From contig OW386291.2 of the NCBI GenBank assembly GCA_936432065.2, positions 16,841,821-16,905,820 on the forward strand: a DNA stretch of 64,000 nt. The letters are read 5' to 3'. The notes under the pieces are model-generated. The model was given only the letters and a program-made list of their open reading frames with translations, had not been told where the DNA came from and ran no database searches. Made by a program: the position numbers and the translations under genes. Source of the stretch: Rutpela maculata (Eukaryota > Arthropoda > Insecta > Coleoptera > Cerambycidae). Of this stretch, positions 32,501 through 45,377 are shown one piece after another; position 1 is the first letter of the stretch, and each line of letters starts with the position of its first letter.

Positions 32501-34292
32501 TAAGTTGGTATTGCACTTGGTTTGGTTTTTAGCTTATGTTAATGTTTTTTAGATTGTGATTGGCGGATTTTTTTCCGGCGTTGTGCCGGAAATGGATTCA
32601 AGTTTCTTAGACTTTTAATGTCACTGTCACTTTTAATAGTTTTGGGCAAAAAACTTACTTTGGGCCCAGTTATTCAATTTTTTTCACGAAAAACAAATCG
32701 AAAGGGTGCAAGTGTGATATATCGTTGAAATCGGAATGGTTCGATTACAAATTGTAAGTAATCATAAAATAAGCAACTTGTTGTGTCGAAACGGCACTAA
32801 ACGTAATCCGATTTCAGATCTTCTAGAGCACTAAAGATACCCTCATGCAAAGTTTCATCCAAATCCGCTTAGTAGTTTCGCCGCTATCGTGCTAACATAT
32901 ACACACGCACACACAGACATTTTTCAAAAACCACTTTTTTGGGTTCCTGGGACCTCAAAACGTAGAGATTTGATGTTATCTCAATTTTCGATTTTGGACC
33001 AATTTCAGTAATCTCCCACAATTTTATTCTGGGTAGGTTAAAAATCTGCGATGATGCTCTTGCATCGCGACGCGACAGTACATAAAATATTTCGACAGAC
33101 CAGACCATCAACCAAAAATAGGTGAAACTCAAGGTCGGATTATATTGGACATTGTAATCTTTATAAAAAAACATACTGGTTATTACAAGAATCAAATATT
33201 TTTGGTTAGCAAGATGGCACGAATTCAAAAACCTGTTGGCGTTAAATCTTAAGTAACTAGAATCATTTAATTTTTATCATATTTCAAAGTGTATAAAACT
33301 ATAAGTTGTAGAATATTTTTGTTAACCCTTTTGCAGTTTTATATAATGATATATATTTTAAACAATACGTGGACAATTATTCCGTTATTCAGGTTTATTT
33401 CTCACTTTATATGTCAACATTCAAGGTTACAACTATAATGATATAAGATTATAAAATTACGGAGTACAATACAAGCATGGCTCATATTAATGATTAGTTG
33501 CAGTGCCAGTAAATATGCCATAAGAATGCGTAAATGCACATTTCATATTTTTGTTTTCTGTTTAAAAATAAACCACCTTGAAAAAATATATAGGTCAGTT
33601 TTGCTGAAAATTATTAATATCGTTAGTAACGTCTCGTCGAGAAGTCTCGCTTAAAGACTGGCTTCTCTAACAAACTTGTATTATGATAAATTATGTAAAT
33701 TCACTTCCAAATTTATATGGCCAATTGCATTTATTTAAAAATTTGGTCTATAAATAAGTATTATTTAACAATTTATACGTGATTTTTAGATAAAACAATT
33801 AAATATGCGACTGAGGCTTATAAGAAAAGGAAACAAATTCAAGATGAGCAATCTCATAGCCTAAACAAACCTTAGAGTTAGATTGTCTCTGGTTACAGTA
33901 ATACTTTTCTGTCATAAGCTAAACAATTAAGAAAGGGAGACAAATATTAGGTACAATGTAAAACCTAAAAATTATAATTAATACGATACACTTTTAATAA
34001 CATTTGAAAGTAATTGATAATACACGGGGTGTAATTAGTTTCATGTCATTAAAAAGAACTGGTAATGGGAAACGACCAGACAAATAAAAAAACCTATAAC
34101 TTGTTCCTTGCACTTTGAGAAAATTGTTCTATGTCAATAATTTGAACACTGACGTACGAAAAGATTGAGAACCTCTGTCATCTGTGGGTCAATGGACGCA
34201 TAATTGCGAAGGGACATATGCGAGTATACATTTCTCTAATTGGTATAAAAAATTGAGCTAAAGCGTATCAGTCAAAATGCTACTTTCTTGGA
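32501..34292. other. No gene; inverse repeat G (32780-32950)
   Basis: 32780-32950 is the inverse relative of 63140-63345 (AAAACCACTTTTTTGGGTTC against GAACCCGAAAAAGTGGTTTT, plus GTTTCATCCAAATCCG- and ACGGCACTAAA-type words). The rest, including the 114-codon minus-strand open stretch overlapping the repeat, matches nothing known. Confidence 0.45.
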
Positions 34293-35463
34293 CAGGGGCG
34301 GCTCAAGGTAAATTTTCCACCGGGGCGGAAGAAATTTTTGGCGCCCCTCCCGGAGGTAATACGGACGTACTACGTACTAAAATGCAAGGATATCCTTTCG
34401 GACCCCGCGATCTTAACTTAACATATGGAGTAACATAACCGTGTATATATGGTGGTCCAAAATTGTCTCTAGATATATTTATGTGGATGATAGTACATCC
34501 AAAAATAAAGGTACTCTAAATAAATAATAAAGGGCGATTATAAATATCAGTTATTCTGCAATATCTTCCGACCGCTTTAAAATATATAATTCATATTTTA
34601 AATTTAGATATGGGCATCAATTTACATATTACCAGTCAAACCCTCTCTTCTGATTAAGGGATAGTTTTAGGGGGTGGCTATATTTTACCCCCGACCTTTT
34701 TATTTTTACGTATTTATAAAAATTCTTATAAAAAAATATTTTCACTAGAAATAAAAAGATGTTCTTGTTGCATTTCGATAAACCATTCTCAAGTACAGGC
34801 CTGTCGAGAGGGGGGGGGGGAGATGCGTAGGTCATTTTCCCCCCGTTCATCAAAAAAATGTTTTCCCAAGTAATTGATGGCACATCAATGTGCACAATAA
34901 TATTATTAATAATAATTAATTTGTAATATAAATTTACATTTTTTTGTCTATACCATCCGAACGCTATTATAATGAGAGGATCCCCGACACAAGTTTACTT
35001 AGAGGAAGGTTCTTCTTTATTGTTTTAATATTTCAGACAAAACAAATTGCCATTGATTTATTTATAAACAGTAAATTAAATGTAAGATATGAAATACATA
35101 CAGTTATTGTTGGTATAACAGTTTTCTGAATATACTGAAGTTTCCTGAATGAAAAGTGCACGTTGCCTTCCTTCATTTATGCAAAATCTTTAATGATCGA
35201 CTCCTTGTCAGTTGATAATAGGGTAGGAAGCTTGAGGTATGAGTAGTAAGGTGTCTCATAACTAAACATATTTGCGTTTTACATTTTTGAATTATAACTG
35301 ATATAGATTCTGATTTTATTTGATATTATTTTCCAACGAAAACTATTATTAAATTAAAAAAGGTATATTAAAAAAAATTAACAATTTTTGCCCTCAATTT
35401 GGCGCCCCTCCGAGCCGGCGCCCCGGGCAGCCGCCCGGGTTGCCCGGCCCTTAAGCCGCCCTG
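34293..35463. mobile_element. hAT nonautonomous element, TTCTTGGA duplication
   Basis: Left CAGGGGCGGCTCAAGG and right CCTTAAGCCGCCCTG are inverse ends with matching GGCGCCCCTCC subterminal words. Perfect 8-bp duplications TTCTTGGA (34285-34292, 35464-35471). The 1171-bp interior is AT-rich with no transposase. Right subterminal region is strongly GC-rich. Confidence 0.85.
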
Positions 35464-35890
35464 TTCTTGGAGCTAGATAGGTTTCAAAACTCTCAGATCT
35501 CCGACTATATCGGCCACATTATGGCCCAATGTGTCGAGGCATATTTGAAGACAAACATTTTGACCAATGTATTGGCAATTGTTTCGACCACAGTATGGGC
35601 CAATGTGTGAAGCCGGCATAAAAGATGACGGCAGTATTCAAATAAGTCGGGTGACATTTATGTAGTGTTTTTTACTATTATCGACGCAATGACTATTAAA
35701 AACAGGGAGATAGATGTAGGTCACAAAAATAACCTTGAACTTGGTTTAGTTCGATAACCGTTACTCACCTAGTCAATAGTATAATTACGTCCTGTATACC
35801 TAATTTCCCAAAAATTAATTAAAACCTGAAAACGCATCATATATATATTACACAGTTTCGACATCTTGATCTTTTATCTACTTAATCAAA
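35464..35890. other. No gene recognised
   Basis: Short repeated words (ATGGCCCAATGTGT / ATGGGCCAATGTGT) lie within 35520-35610; otherwise nothing. Confidence 0.4.
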
Positions 35891-37620
35891 TTAGGCCAGG
35901 CTAGATAAGGGTTGGACAACAACATAAGTCGTTACAGCAAACTAATAGTGGAATATGGTAGAACATATCATAACTAATGAAGGAAAAATAATCCGAACCA
36001 CCTGCGATTATCTGGGGGGAAATGGGGTGGGCTTTTAGGGGGGGGGGACGGTTTTTTGCGATTTCTGGCTTAACTACGGATCCTGTCGAAAAAAGTTAAA
36101 TATAAAAGTTGTAAGTAATAAAGAGATCTACAACTTTTGTGTAGAGTATTTTTATCCTAACCTCATAATTTTTCGAGATACACGCAAAGAACCCTTTTTT
36201 CGGTGTTTTATTTTTTTCTTCCACAAAAATAATTCGATTTAGCTCAAACTTGGTGAAAGTATACTTTTTGTGTCCCACATAAGCACTATTTTTTTTTGAG
36301 CAAAATATTTAGCAGTTGTTGTTTAATTCAATTTAAAAAAAAAGTGAAATTTTCAACTGCGATTCCTCATAAAAGTACTTGTCCGATAGAGTTCGGACAG
36401 GGCTCATTTTTTTAATTTTTACTTCTACTTTCAATAAATAAAAAAATATATCTAGTGCAATTGCCGGAAAATCGAGAAGTCCGAAAAAATGCCTTTTTTC
36501 GTTGTGTGTTTTTTAATTATTGTCAAGAATTTGTTATTATTTATTAAAATTAATATAATTTTGTAATATCAATGTATGCTACAAACAATAAGTAGAATAA
36601 TTAATAGTTAATTACATTCCTCAACCATGTTTAAATTATTAAACAAACAAAAAAAGTATGATCTTGATCTCTATGCCTTCTATTGTAACGGTATTGGTAC
36701 GGCGTATAAATGACCGCATTTTTATTTATTTGATAATCTAAATATATTTACTTTTAATTTTGATTGTTAATAACTTTTAAATTGTAAAAATTGGTAAAAA
36801 TTGGTTTGTTAATTTTATTATTAAACATAATATAAATAATTTTTTGTAAAAATAATAAATGTACTTTTAAAAATAATAAATTAATTAATTATTAATGATT
36901 TTACTTATTGTTTGTAGCATACATTGATATTACAAAATTATATTAATTTTAATAAATAATAACAAATTTTTGACAATAATTAAAAAACACAACGAAAAAA
37001 GGAATTTTTTCGGAATTTTCGATTTTCCGACAATTTTTTCCATTGCACTATACGTTTTTTTTGTTCATTGAAAGTAGAAGTAAAAACAAAAAAAATGAGC
37101 CCTGTCCGAACTCTATCGGACAAGTACTTTTATGAGGAATAGCAGTTGAAAATTTCACTTTTTTTTTTTAATTGAATTAAACAACCGCTGAATATTTTGC
37201 TCCAAAAAAAATAGTGCTTATGTGGGACACCAAAAGGTATACTTTCCCCAAGTTTTAGCTACATCGAATTATTTTTGTGGAAGAAAAAAATAAAAAACCG
37301 AAAAAAGGTTTTTTCCGTGTATCTCGAAAAATTTTGAGGTTAGGATAAAAATGCTCTCCATAAAAGTTGTAAATCTCCTTATTACTTACAACTTTTGTAT
37401 TTAACTTTTTTTGATAGGATGCATAGTTAAGCCAGAAATTGCAAAAAACCGTTTTTCACCCTTAAAAGCCCCACCCCATTTCACCCCAGATAATCGCAGA
37501 TGCTTCGGATTATTTTTCCTTCATTAGTTATGATATGTTCTACAATATTCCACTATCAGTTTGCTGTAACGACTTATGTTTTTTTTTTTTTTATTCTGAC
37601 ACTTATCTAGCCTGGCCTAA
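35891..37620. mobile_element. Large foldback element with ~730-bp arms
   Basis: Arms 35891-36620 and 36885-37620 are inverse complements almost throughout: TTAGGCCAGGCTAGATAAG tips, CGTTACAGCAAACT, ACAACTTTTGTGTAGAG-type and GTCCGATAGAGTTCGGACAG blocks, and a GTAGCATACATTGATATTAC inner part. The loop is about 265 bp. No coding frame and no convincing target duplication. The high arm identity suggests a fairly recent foldback-type element. Confidence 0.8.
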
Positions 37621-39099
37621 ATCATTAATAACATTTTGCGCTAAAATTATGATACAACATAGTATATACAAAACATGACAGTTTACACAGCTCTGTACGA
37701 TGTGGATATGGACTAAACCAGTTTCAATAGGAACTGTTCTAATATGTTATTTTATGTATCAAATTTGACATAAAAAATACGATTTTCTACGAGAGGCAAA
37801 CAGCGAAGGAAATCTGGAAGAAACCTTTTGCTCTTCAAACAAATTTTCTTGGATTTCTCCCCTCCGCTCATCAAATTTTTTTTTATCAAAGAGGAAATCT
37901 GGAAGAAATCTCAGGAAATCTTTGAATCTTTGAGAAAATCCGAGGAAATCTGTGTAATCTAAGAATATTTTGTAGAGAAGGTTTTTAGTATAGTTTAATC
38001 TCGGTAAGCCTTCAGCGAGCTGCACACCATCATTAAAGAGTTAAATAAACTGCAGTCCAAATGAAATGGACCAAGTAAATTTTTAGCGAATTTAAATCCT
38101 CATTTTTTGAGAAAGAATAGATATCAATATGCTGTTTTCAGGATTTAAGAGATTATTTCACTTATTAACGCTATAGAAAATGAGAGCCCGTTTTTTCACA
38201 ACATTGCACCAATCAAACGTAGTTATTAGTGGTAATTCAAGCTAGATCTGCTTTTGACAGGACCAACATGCAAAATTTATCGCTCTAATTTTTTAGGTCG
38301 CTGCAGCGGCAAATATTGCGAAAATTTTTTGACATTTCATGTCGTGACATGTTTTCGGCAAATAGGACAAATCGTGCTTTTAAATGTTATCTATAAATAT
38401 CTTCTCTAGCTTATTACTAATTGTTAACGTAAATTGTAAATTGTAGTACTGTATTAATAACCTAAAAAGCTAATGCTGTGTGGAATTTATATAGGTTCGG
38501 GACAAGTTATAAGTACACAGCTTTCAATGGCTTAATACCTAACATAATTACAAAATAATTTTCCCAACTAAAATTAAATATGAATATCTACGAAGTAGAC
38601 AAATCAGTTATTTCATGATAAATACACAAATGTAGGTACTTACTTATGGTAATTCATCAATCATTACAAAGCAGCTAACACTTATTTGGAAAATCAAAAC
38701 TCTGCAGTATCACTATATACATTATAATTCGTTGTACTTAAAGTCTCTCTACTTAAACAAGTAAACCTTAACTTAACTATCAAACTTCTCAAATTAGAAA
38801 CAAGGATTAAATACATAAATATATATTAATAAACACTTTAATATAATAATTCAATTCACTGTTTAGGCTAGTAACTAAGTTAAGCTAGCGTTACTAGATG
38901 GCGGTACCATACCATCTGAGCCGACAGCCTTAGAACGTAAAAGGGATAGATTGGTAATATGCAATTTGTGTGATTTCACCCGTAATGTGATTGGTCGAAG
39001 CGTGCTTTGTTGTGATGACTAGTCTTATAAGTTACAGTACCTATGGTTTAACGTATATTGTTTTTCTTGATTATCATAATTTAAACCTACTTTTATTAG
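37621..39099. other. AT-rich sequence, no gene recognised
   Basis: Repeated GAGGAAATCTGGAAGAAA- and GGAAATCTTTGA-type words lie at 37800-37940. 38880-39050 is slightly richer in GC with a GTGATTGGTCG (inverse CCAAT) word, possibly promoter-like. Nothing firm. Confidence 0.35.
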
Positions 39100-39158
39100 A
39101 TGAGTCGCTTTGGAAATGCATTTTTATGTGACGTAAATGATGAAATTGAAGATAAAGG
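39100..39158 (+). other. Possible small first exon (weak)
   Basis: ATG followed by 18 more codons (MSRFGNAFLCDVNDEIEDK) to a strong donor, AAAG|GTGAGT. It lies about 100-200 bp after a GC-richer stretch with a CCAAT-like word. No family recognised and no downstream exon found, so it may be coincidence. Confidence 0.22.
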
Positions 39159-39340
39159 TGAGTAATCTCTAAAAAGCAACAAGGAAACGTCTGAAGGCAA
39201 TTAATTACTGAACATAATATTGAAGATATACTTAATGAATTATTTATTCGTAAAATATTCTCCACAAATACCACTCGTGCTTTAAATTTAATCTAAAAAT
39301 TTTTTCTCAAGCTAAGTTGCCCCTAGTTAATATAACTCGT

Positions 39341-39424
39341 GCAAATTGGCAGTTTATTATCAAAGATTAAATCCCTCCCGCTAAAGCGGTCGGGATTTAA
39401 TCAGATAATAAACTGTCAATTTGC
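39341..39424. repeat. Near-perfect hairpin (84 bp) with a GC core
   Basis: GCAAATTGGCAGTTTATTAT is complementary to ATAATAAACTGTCAATTTGC, and GATTAAATCCC to GGGATTTAATC, around CCCGCTAAAGCGG. Only two or three mismatches. Resembles 31665-31804 in layout and core. Confidence 0.75.
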
Positions 39425-40477
39425 ACTCTTTATATTACCAGGCAACACGCTTTCGAAAAAATTTTCGATAAAATTTTAAGCACTAGTGATATTACATACG
39501 ATAATTTATTTGTAAAACAGAGAGTTTTGTCCGATTCTTTCATTTTGAAGTACGTTACTAGGGTGTAAAAGAAAAGCCTGTTTTTGACAAACTTTATATC
39601 TACCGAGATTCCACAAAAAATGTTTTATATTTTTTCCTGTGCATTGTTTCAGTCACTGGTTTATGAAAAAAAAAAAAAATTCTCAAATTTTTGATGTCTC
39701 TAAGAAAAGCATCTAATCGTCTTGATGGCAAAAAGAATTGCAAATGGTACAGAATGTTGACAACTTGTATTTTGATATTTCGTTTAAATTTTTGGTATAA
39801 TTTAAAAACCTAAAAAGTGAAATGGAAAATGTAATGTTGAAATGTTAAAAAGTGTTGTAGTGGAAAAAAATCGTAAACCGGTAATTTTTTATAATGTTTA
39901 GTTATGGATTAAATTTCTTGGACCAATTAAGGCATTAGCAATTACCTTTCTTTTACTACAAATTTAACGCTAAATAAAATTGAAAATATGAAGTGTAAAC
40001 CTACGTCGCGCGTCGCACAAGGTCTCTTTGAGCCTAACTGTTTTCACTAAGTGGACGATGCAACAAGCAACATTGTTTCATAAGTGTGGACGACATAACA
40101 GTGCTACAAATAAAAATAACTAACCTTTCGCAAACTTATTCAAGGCAGTCATCAGTGCCAAAATATATAAACGTATAATTAATTATTGTAGAGTTACCTA
40201 CTAGACATCCAGTTTTTAGAGGATGCCCTTTCTTGAGGATCGCAAGGAACATGTATTTACGTACGTAATTTTTTTTGCAACAGAAATAAAATAATCCGAT
40301 GAAAAAAACAGACTGCTAACCACAACAGTTGCAAGTCACTAACCTTTCAGATTGAACTGATAAAAACTAAACGTTAATGAAATTTCACTATTATATTCTT
40401 TTTGTATAAGTATAGATCTATTTATAGTTTTTCCAGCATCATTCGTTGTCATTGTCACTTTCTTATGTAGGTATATA
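39425..40477. other. AT-rich sequence, no gene recognised
   Basis: Nothing supported on either strand. Confidence 0.4.
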
Positions 40478-41031
40478 CAGTGGCGTAACAGACACCCCCG
40501 CAGACGCCGCACCGCGGGGGGGGGGGGCGCACATTGATGGATGGCCGACCCCCATTCAAAACTCTGCGGCCAGCTTTGCTTTTCACAGATATGCATTTCA
40601 TTTCATAATTCAATGAATTAAATTCATAAATAATGTTATTTACAAATAACGTTATTTTTCGCTCGATCACTTCTATCTCCGCTACTATCATACATTGTAA
40701 GCAACATTAGGTACACTGATTTAAGATTTTGATTTTGTATCATGTTTGCTGGAATATTACTTGTAATGACTTAATAACTACCTATATGTTATGTTCACCA
40801 GTCTACCTAAGATTATGCAATAAATTCGAATTGTTTGCTGTTTTATTATGTACTTAATACCTAATGTGGGTTTAACCATAATTGAATATTGAATTATCAC
40901 ACGATTAACTAATTCAAAAATTCATATACCTGAACCTAATAGTAATGAGGATAACAATTATCATTTTCCATTCGTTATAGAGAGTGGGCCCCTGGGGGGG
41001 GGGGGAGCACTCAGTTTCTGTTACGCCACTG
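40478..41031. mobile_element. hAT MITE, CAGTGGCGTAACAGA ends
   Basis: Left CAGTGGCGTAACAGA and right TTCTGTTACGCCACTG are inverse, each next to a long G/C homopolymer run. Flanks GGTATATA (40470-40477) and AGTATATA (41032-41039) match 7/8. 554 bp; no transposase. The open frames at its left end cross the G run and are not genes. Confidence 0.8.
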
Positions 41032-41097
41032 AGTATATACAGGGTATTTTCCCTAAAACTGCACAGATCAATATCTTCCAAAACAAAGATAATATAT

Positions 41098-41524
41098 TGT
41101 TACGTGTTTGTAAACACTCTGTATCGTGGATCCGAAAATTATAACACCAGGTAACACTAAACACTAATTTATTGACTTGCGTAATAATTACAACAAATAA
41201 TTACTTCACTAATATACCACTAGATACTATAATTCACTACTTCAGTCACTTAAACGCTTATTTCTAAACTTAGTGAACTTGCTATCTGAACTAAACTGTC
41301 CTGTACTGTAATGTCTTCTGAACTGAACTACTCTGCTAACTGAACTGCACTGCCTTCACGCGGCTTCTCTATTCCTTTATATAGTCCCCAGCAGATGTCA
41401 CTAGTTCTCTAGATGTTTCTAGATGCTTAGATTATGACACCGAGCGCGCCATCTCTGGGACGATAGCCGAACCAACTAACTAACTCAGTTTTCTGTCTCT
41501 GGAACATGTAGCAATGAAGTAACA
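41098..41524 (-). mobile_element. Solo LTR, Gypsy-type, minus orientation
   Basis: Plus-strand tips TGTTAC...GTAACA. Read on the minus strand it has TATATAAAGG (about 41380), an initiator region rich in GTTCAG, a CAATAAATTAG poly(A) signal and a 3' part TTATAATTTTCGGATCC that resembles the LTR at 3191-3611. No internal domain beside it. A target duplication was not clear. Confidence 0.65.
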
Positions 41525-41778
41525 CTTATATGCAATTATTGATGACACAAATAATTGCGTAGTCTATTGCAGTTTTATCGTCGCAACGCTGAGAAATAAT
41601 TAGTTGATGCCAGGAACTTTATATTAATTACGATATAGTTGAGTCTATAAAGGTTTTTACCTCTAAACCCTCAAAAACAGAACCGATTTTAATTATTTTT
41701 TTTTATGTTTGTTATACTTAATTATTCAAAAAAAAAACAGAAATATTGGAGCTGAAAGAGAATCAAAGGAAGGGTATC
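41525..41778. other. No gene; start of a repeat shared with ~926-1040
   Basis: ATTGGAGCTGAA.AGAATCAAA at about 41747 matches 932-955 and continues after the next element (42325) with AAAGGTTCTATGCA, showing that the inverted repeat inserted into this older repeat. Confidence 0.5.
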
Positions 41779-42320
41779 GATAAGCTAAGAAAATTGACCC
41801 CAATATGACAAAAAATGTAGCTATATATTTTTTTATATATCTCATTATTTTAGTAAAATACAGGACACTAACTTAACGCTACAATAAATTAAAAGTAAAA
41901 ATGACTACGTTTTCTTCACGAGAAAAATCGACAAACTGAGGTCAAAATGGTTTTTTTGTAAAATTGTACCCTTTTTTTACTATATCGAGTTTTTTTAGAC
42001 ATGAGCGCATTTTTTTTTAATTTTTGCATTTTTTATATTTGTTGACGTCTAAAGAACAACATGTAAAAAAACCACCATGCTAAAAAAATGCGCTCATGTC
42101 TAAAAAAACTCGATATAGTAAAAAAAGGGTACAATTTTCCAAAAAAGCCATTTTGACCTTAGTTTGTCGATTTTTCTCGTAAAGAAAACGTAGTCATTTT
42201 TACATTTAATTTATTATAGCGTTAAGTTAGTGTCCTGTACTATACTAAAATAATGAGAAATATAAAAAAAATATAGTTAAATTTTTTGTCATATATTGGG
42301 GTCAATTTTCTTAGCTTATC
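41779..42320. mobile_element. Foldback element with ~235-bp arms
   Basis: Arms 41779-42017 and 42083-42320: GATAAGCTAAGAAAATTGAC / GTCAATTTTCTTAGCTTATC tips, GGACACTAACTTAACGCTA inside, GACATGAGCGCATTTTTTT at the inner end. The loop is 65 bp. Noncoding. Inserted into the 0.9-kb-type repeat. Confidence 0.75.
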
Positions 42321-42791
42321 CATTTGAGAAAGAAAGGTTCTATGCATCTTTTCATTTAAATTGATGGTCTTTAAGTTATAACGACTTGACAATTGAGACA
42401 GTAGTCTGAAAAAGTAGATATTTCAACACAATTTTTGTCAAATAACTCAAAAAGTATTACACATTGAGCGAAAACATGCTAGAGACAAGTAGGAAAGCTA
42501 CTAAATTGGAGGTGAATGAGTCGTATTTTTCTAACTAAAATTAAGTGGTTTCGGAGATATGGAAGTATTTGTGTATATATGTATACACGTATACTGTATT
42601 TGGGCATACGCAAACGGTATGCCATCTTTTTTTTTTTCAGCAGTTTTATAATAACAACTTGTATTTAGTTAAAAACTGGAATTTTCTAAAGTTTTCCTAC
42701 CATAATATTTTCATCAAAGCAGATTTTCCGAACAAAATTTTCCAATTTTCACAAAAAATTCAGAATCAGCAACCCCAAACACTCTTTATTG
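42321..42791. other. Continuation of the 0.9-kb-type repeat, then AT-rich sequence
   Basis: Matches 965-1040 and 1362-1480 at its start (AAATTGATGGTCTTTAAGTT and similar). No gene. Confidence 0.45.
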
Positions 42792-42793
42792 TA

Positions 42794-43694
42794 CACTTGT
42801 GTGCAATGAAATCCCGTACACTTGAAAAATCAAGTAATCCAGTTTTCACTAATATTAAGTGGTGTGAATCAGTCTTTTTGGAATTTAGATTTTTTATTAT
42901 CATATAGGTTAAAAATACTGACATCAATTGTGAAACGTCAGAAGTATAATGTATTTAAATAATGTTAATCCAGAAGAAAAACATACCTATTTTTGTTTTT
43001 TTTTTTTTTTACTTTTTTACGCCATCCGATGGGAATGATTTCTATTTATTTATGTTTAAATTGACGTTGAAAAATTCACAGATACGACTGCACATAACTG
43101 CGATTGTATTTATTGTGTAAATAATGTAACCTAATATTTTGTACATATGTCCGTCATTACAAGACTGAAAAACTTTTTCATCGGTAAACACAACATTGTT
43201 CCAAAACTCCAACGGGCGATAGACACAATTTAAACAAAACATAATGCGGGCTTGCTTCTGTTCTTCTTCGCACTTGTACAGTTTTTTATTTCCGATTTTC
43301 CTATCCTTCGGCTAGCTGTTGACCTCGATCCTGAAAAATTTGTCATGAACACAGCGTCTCCTGCTGTTTGAAACGGATTATTCCTCAAATAGCCAAGGAG
43401 TGCTTCATCTTGAACGATATTTAAACTTCTCGATCGGCCTGAACCGTCTTTTCTCTTTATGCTACCTTCCTCCTCCCACTTTTCTTCACACTCATAACAT
43501 TACTTTTATTCAATTGATAATGGTTAGCAACTGCTCTGATAGACCATCTCTCTTCAATTTTAGAGAAAATTAAAATTTTTTCATGTTTAGTTAATTTTGG
43601 AATTGCGAAAATATGACACCGACACTGACAAATAAATAAAGAATGATTTAATATAGCGAAAAATAGATTTACGGGATTTTATTGTACAGAAGAG
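42794..43694 (-). mobile_element. Tc1-like element, internally deleted, copy 1
   Basis: Ends CACTTGTGTGCAATGAAATC / (inward) CTCTTCTGTACAATAAAATC, flanked by TA (42792-42793, 43695-43696). The minus strand encodes a transposase remnant: helix-turn-helix KIEERWSIRAVANHYQLN near 43600-43500, then a jump to YRPLEFWNNVVFTDEKVFQS with the first catalytic Asp, then unrelated sequence. The start ATG is changed to ATT. Second Asp and Glu are absent. Same deletion structure as 56485-57408, so both derive from one deleted, still mobile lineage. Confidence 0.78.
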
Positions 43695-43696
43695 TA

Positions 43697-45377
43697 CATA
43701 TTACACGATTCTTTAAACTGTAATTAAATAAAATGGAAATACCGCCATATTGGATTTTCCTCCTGGAATTTTCCAGTTTTCACATCTAATTTGTAATCAG
43801 CGACCCCCAATACCCCCATAGAGCCGATTTTGAATTCTTTAGAAAAATAATTGAGCATCTAGAGACATCTGAGGATATGTAGGGGAAAAATACAATTTTC
43901 CAGGCTTTTCGTAAGTATTAAAAAAAAATTGAAAATTATATCAAAATTCCGTACAGAGGGATCGATAGGGAATTATATGACGAGTATATAAAAAAAAACT
44001 TTAATTTATCTTAAAAATTGCGTCCGTAATGTTGAATTGAACGAAGAACAAGTATTTTGCCCCCTGTGCGTCGGTATATGCGCGTGAACCAAAATGGACA
44101 AAAATTTGAACAATTATTCTAGTATGTGTTACAATGATAATAGTGATTCTTTTTGTTATAAATATTAGTTACTACGACAGATATAAATCCCTAATTAAAG
44201 TATTTGTATTTCTGTTAGTTGTTGTTTTCTTTCTTTTTTTTCTTTTAAACTGTTTTTTTTTTTTCGTTGCTAGTATAGAATTAAAAACATATTTTATATT
44301 AGCCACTTTTCATAAAATATTTCTCGGTTCTAATATTCAAATAAGAAAACAGACGACGAACTAAACAACTAACTAAAATTGGACATTAAAAGTATGAAAT
44401 AGCTCAGAATGTACCTACTCAATTAAATGAAAGAATATTCTTTAAGAAATATTCAGAATTAAAAATACCGTACAGATATCGCAATTTTAAAGTTCCTGCC
44501 ATCGAATAATTATTTTTCAGCGTCGCGACGCACGCCAAAACTTAAATGCCTATTTTCAATTTTTTTTTTTTTTTGCGTTACTATACACTCCACTGGATGT
44601 GGAAGTAATTAACAAATTATCTTACTAAAGAATGGTATGCAAGAACTCTGTACCTTTGTTATTGCAACAGAATTTATAAATAACATACATGAACTTTCTA
44701 CAAATATCAGAGTCCAAAATTTTGATGACAAACAGTAAAAATACCTGTCTTAATTTTTCAAAACGAAAATCGTAGAAGCGGTCGTGAAATTACTTTAAAT
44801 AAATAACAAGTTGTTCGTCGAAATGTATAAACATTTCATTATATGAATTTAATAATTTTTTTGCTTTAAACATACGCATAGGATGATATGGAATAAAATT
44901 TCTCAGTACAATATTATATGAAGATAATCGCACAATGTTTTTAAATAATATTTTATTTTGGTCTGTAAAGAATAAAAGCTGGTATAGAGCCAACCAAATG
45001 TTGCAAGCTATTCAAGGATAGTTTGATTATCGTAGGCTACAATGTTGCTAGAGCTATTCGATATTGTTACTAACAGGATTTCTACAGATTTAATTACATG
45101 ATTAACTTCAAATAATATACCCACACCAGCAAACGAGCGGCGATTAATTGCTATTTTTTTCTACATATTTTTTTTCCTTTGTACGAAATATTTTAAAAGG
45201 AAAAGTTTTAACTAATATCTAGCTAATTCCAGTTTCCTTTGCAAGGCTTCATGCCATTTTAAAGTCTGTTTAAAAAACATAATACAAGAAATAGCGTTTT
45301 TGCAAAAAATGAATAGCATCTTTTGACTCGTTTTAAACATTTATTGATCAATCAAAATTATAAGGACCATTTTTTTT
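43697..45377. other. AT-rich sequence; end of a family-F repeat at ~44574-44615
   Basis: 44574-44615 has ACTATACACTCCACTGGATG and GTGGAAGTAATTA, the family-F tip. A stretch near 43745-43810 resembles 42700-42780. No gene. Confidence 0.4.
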
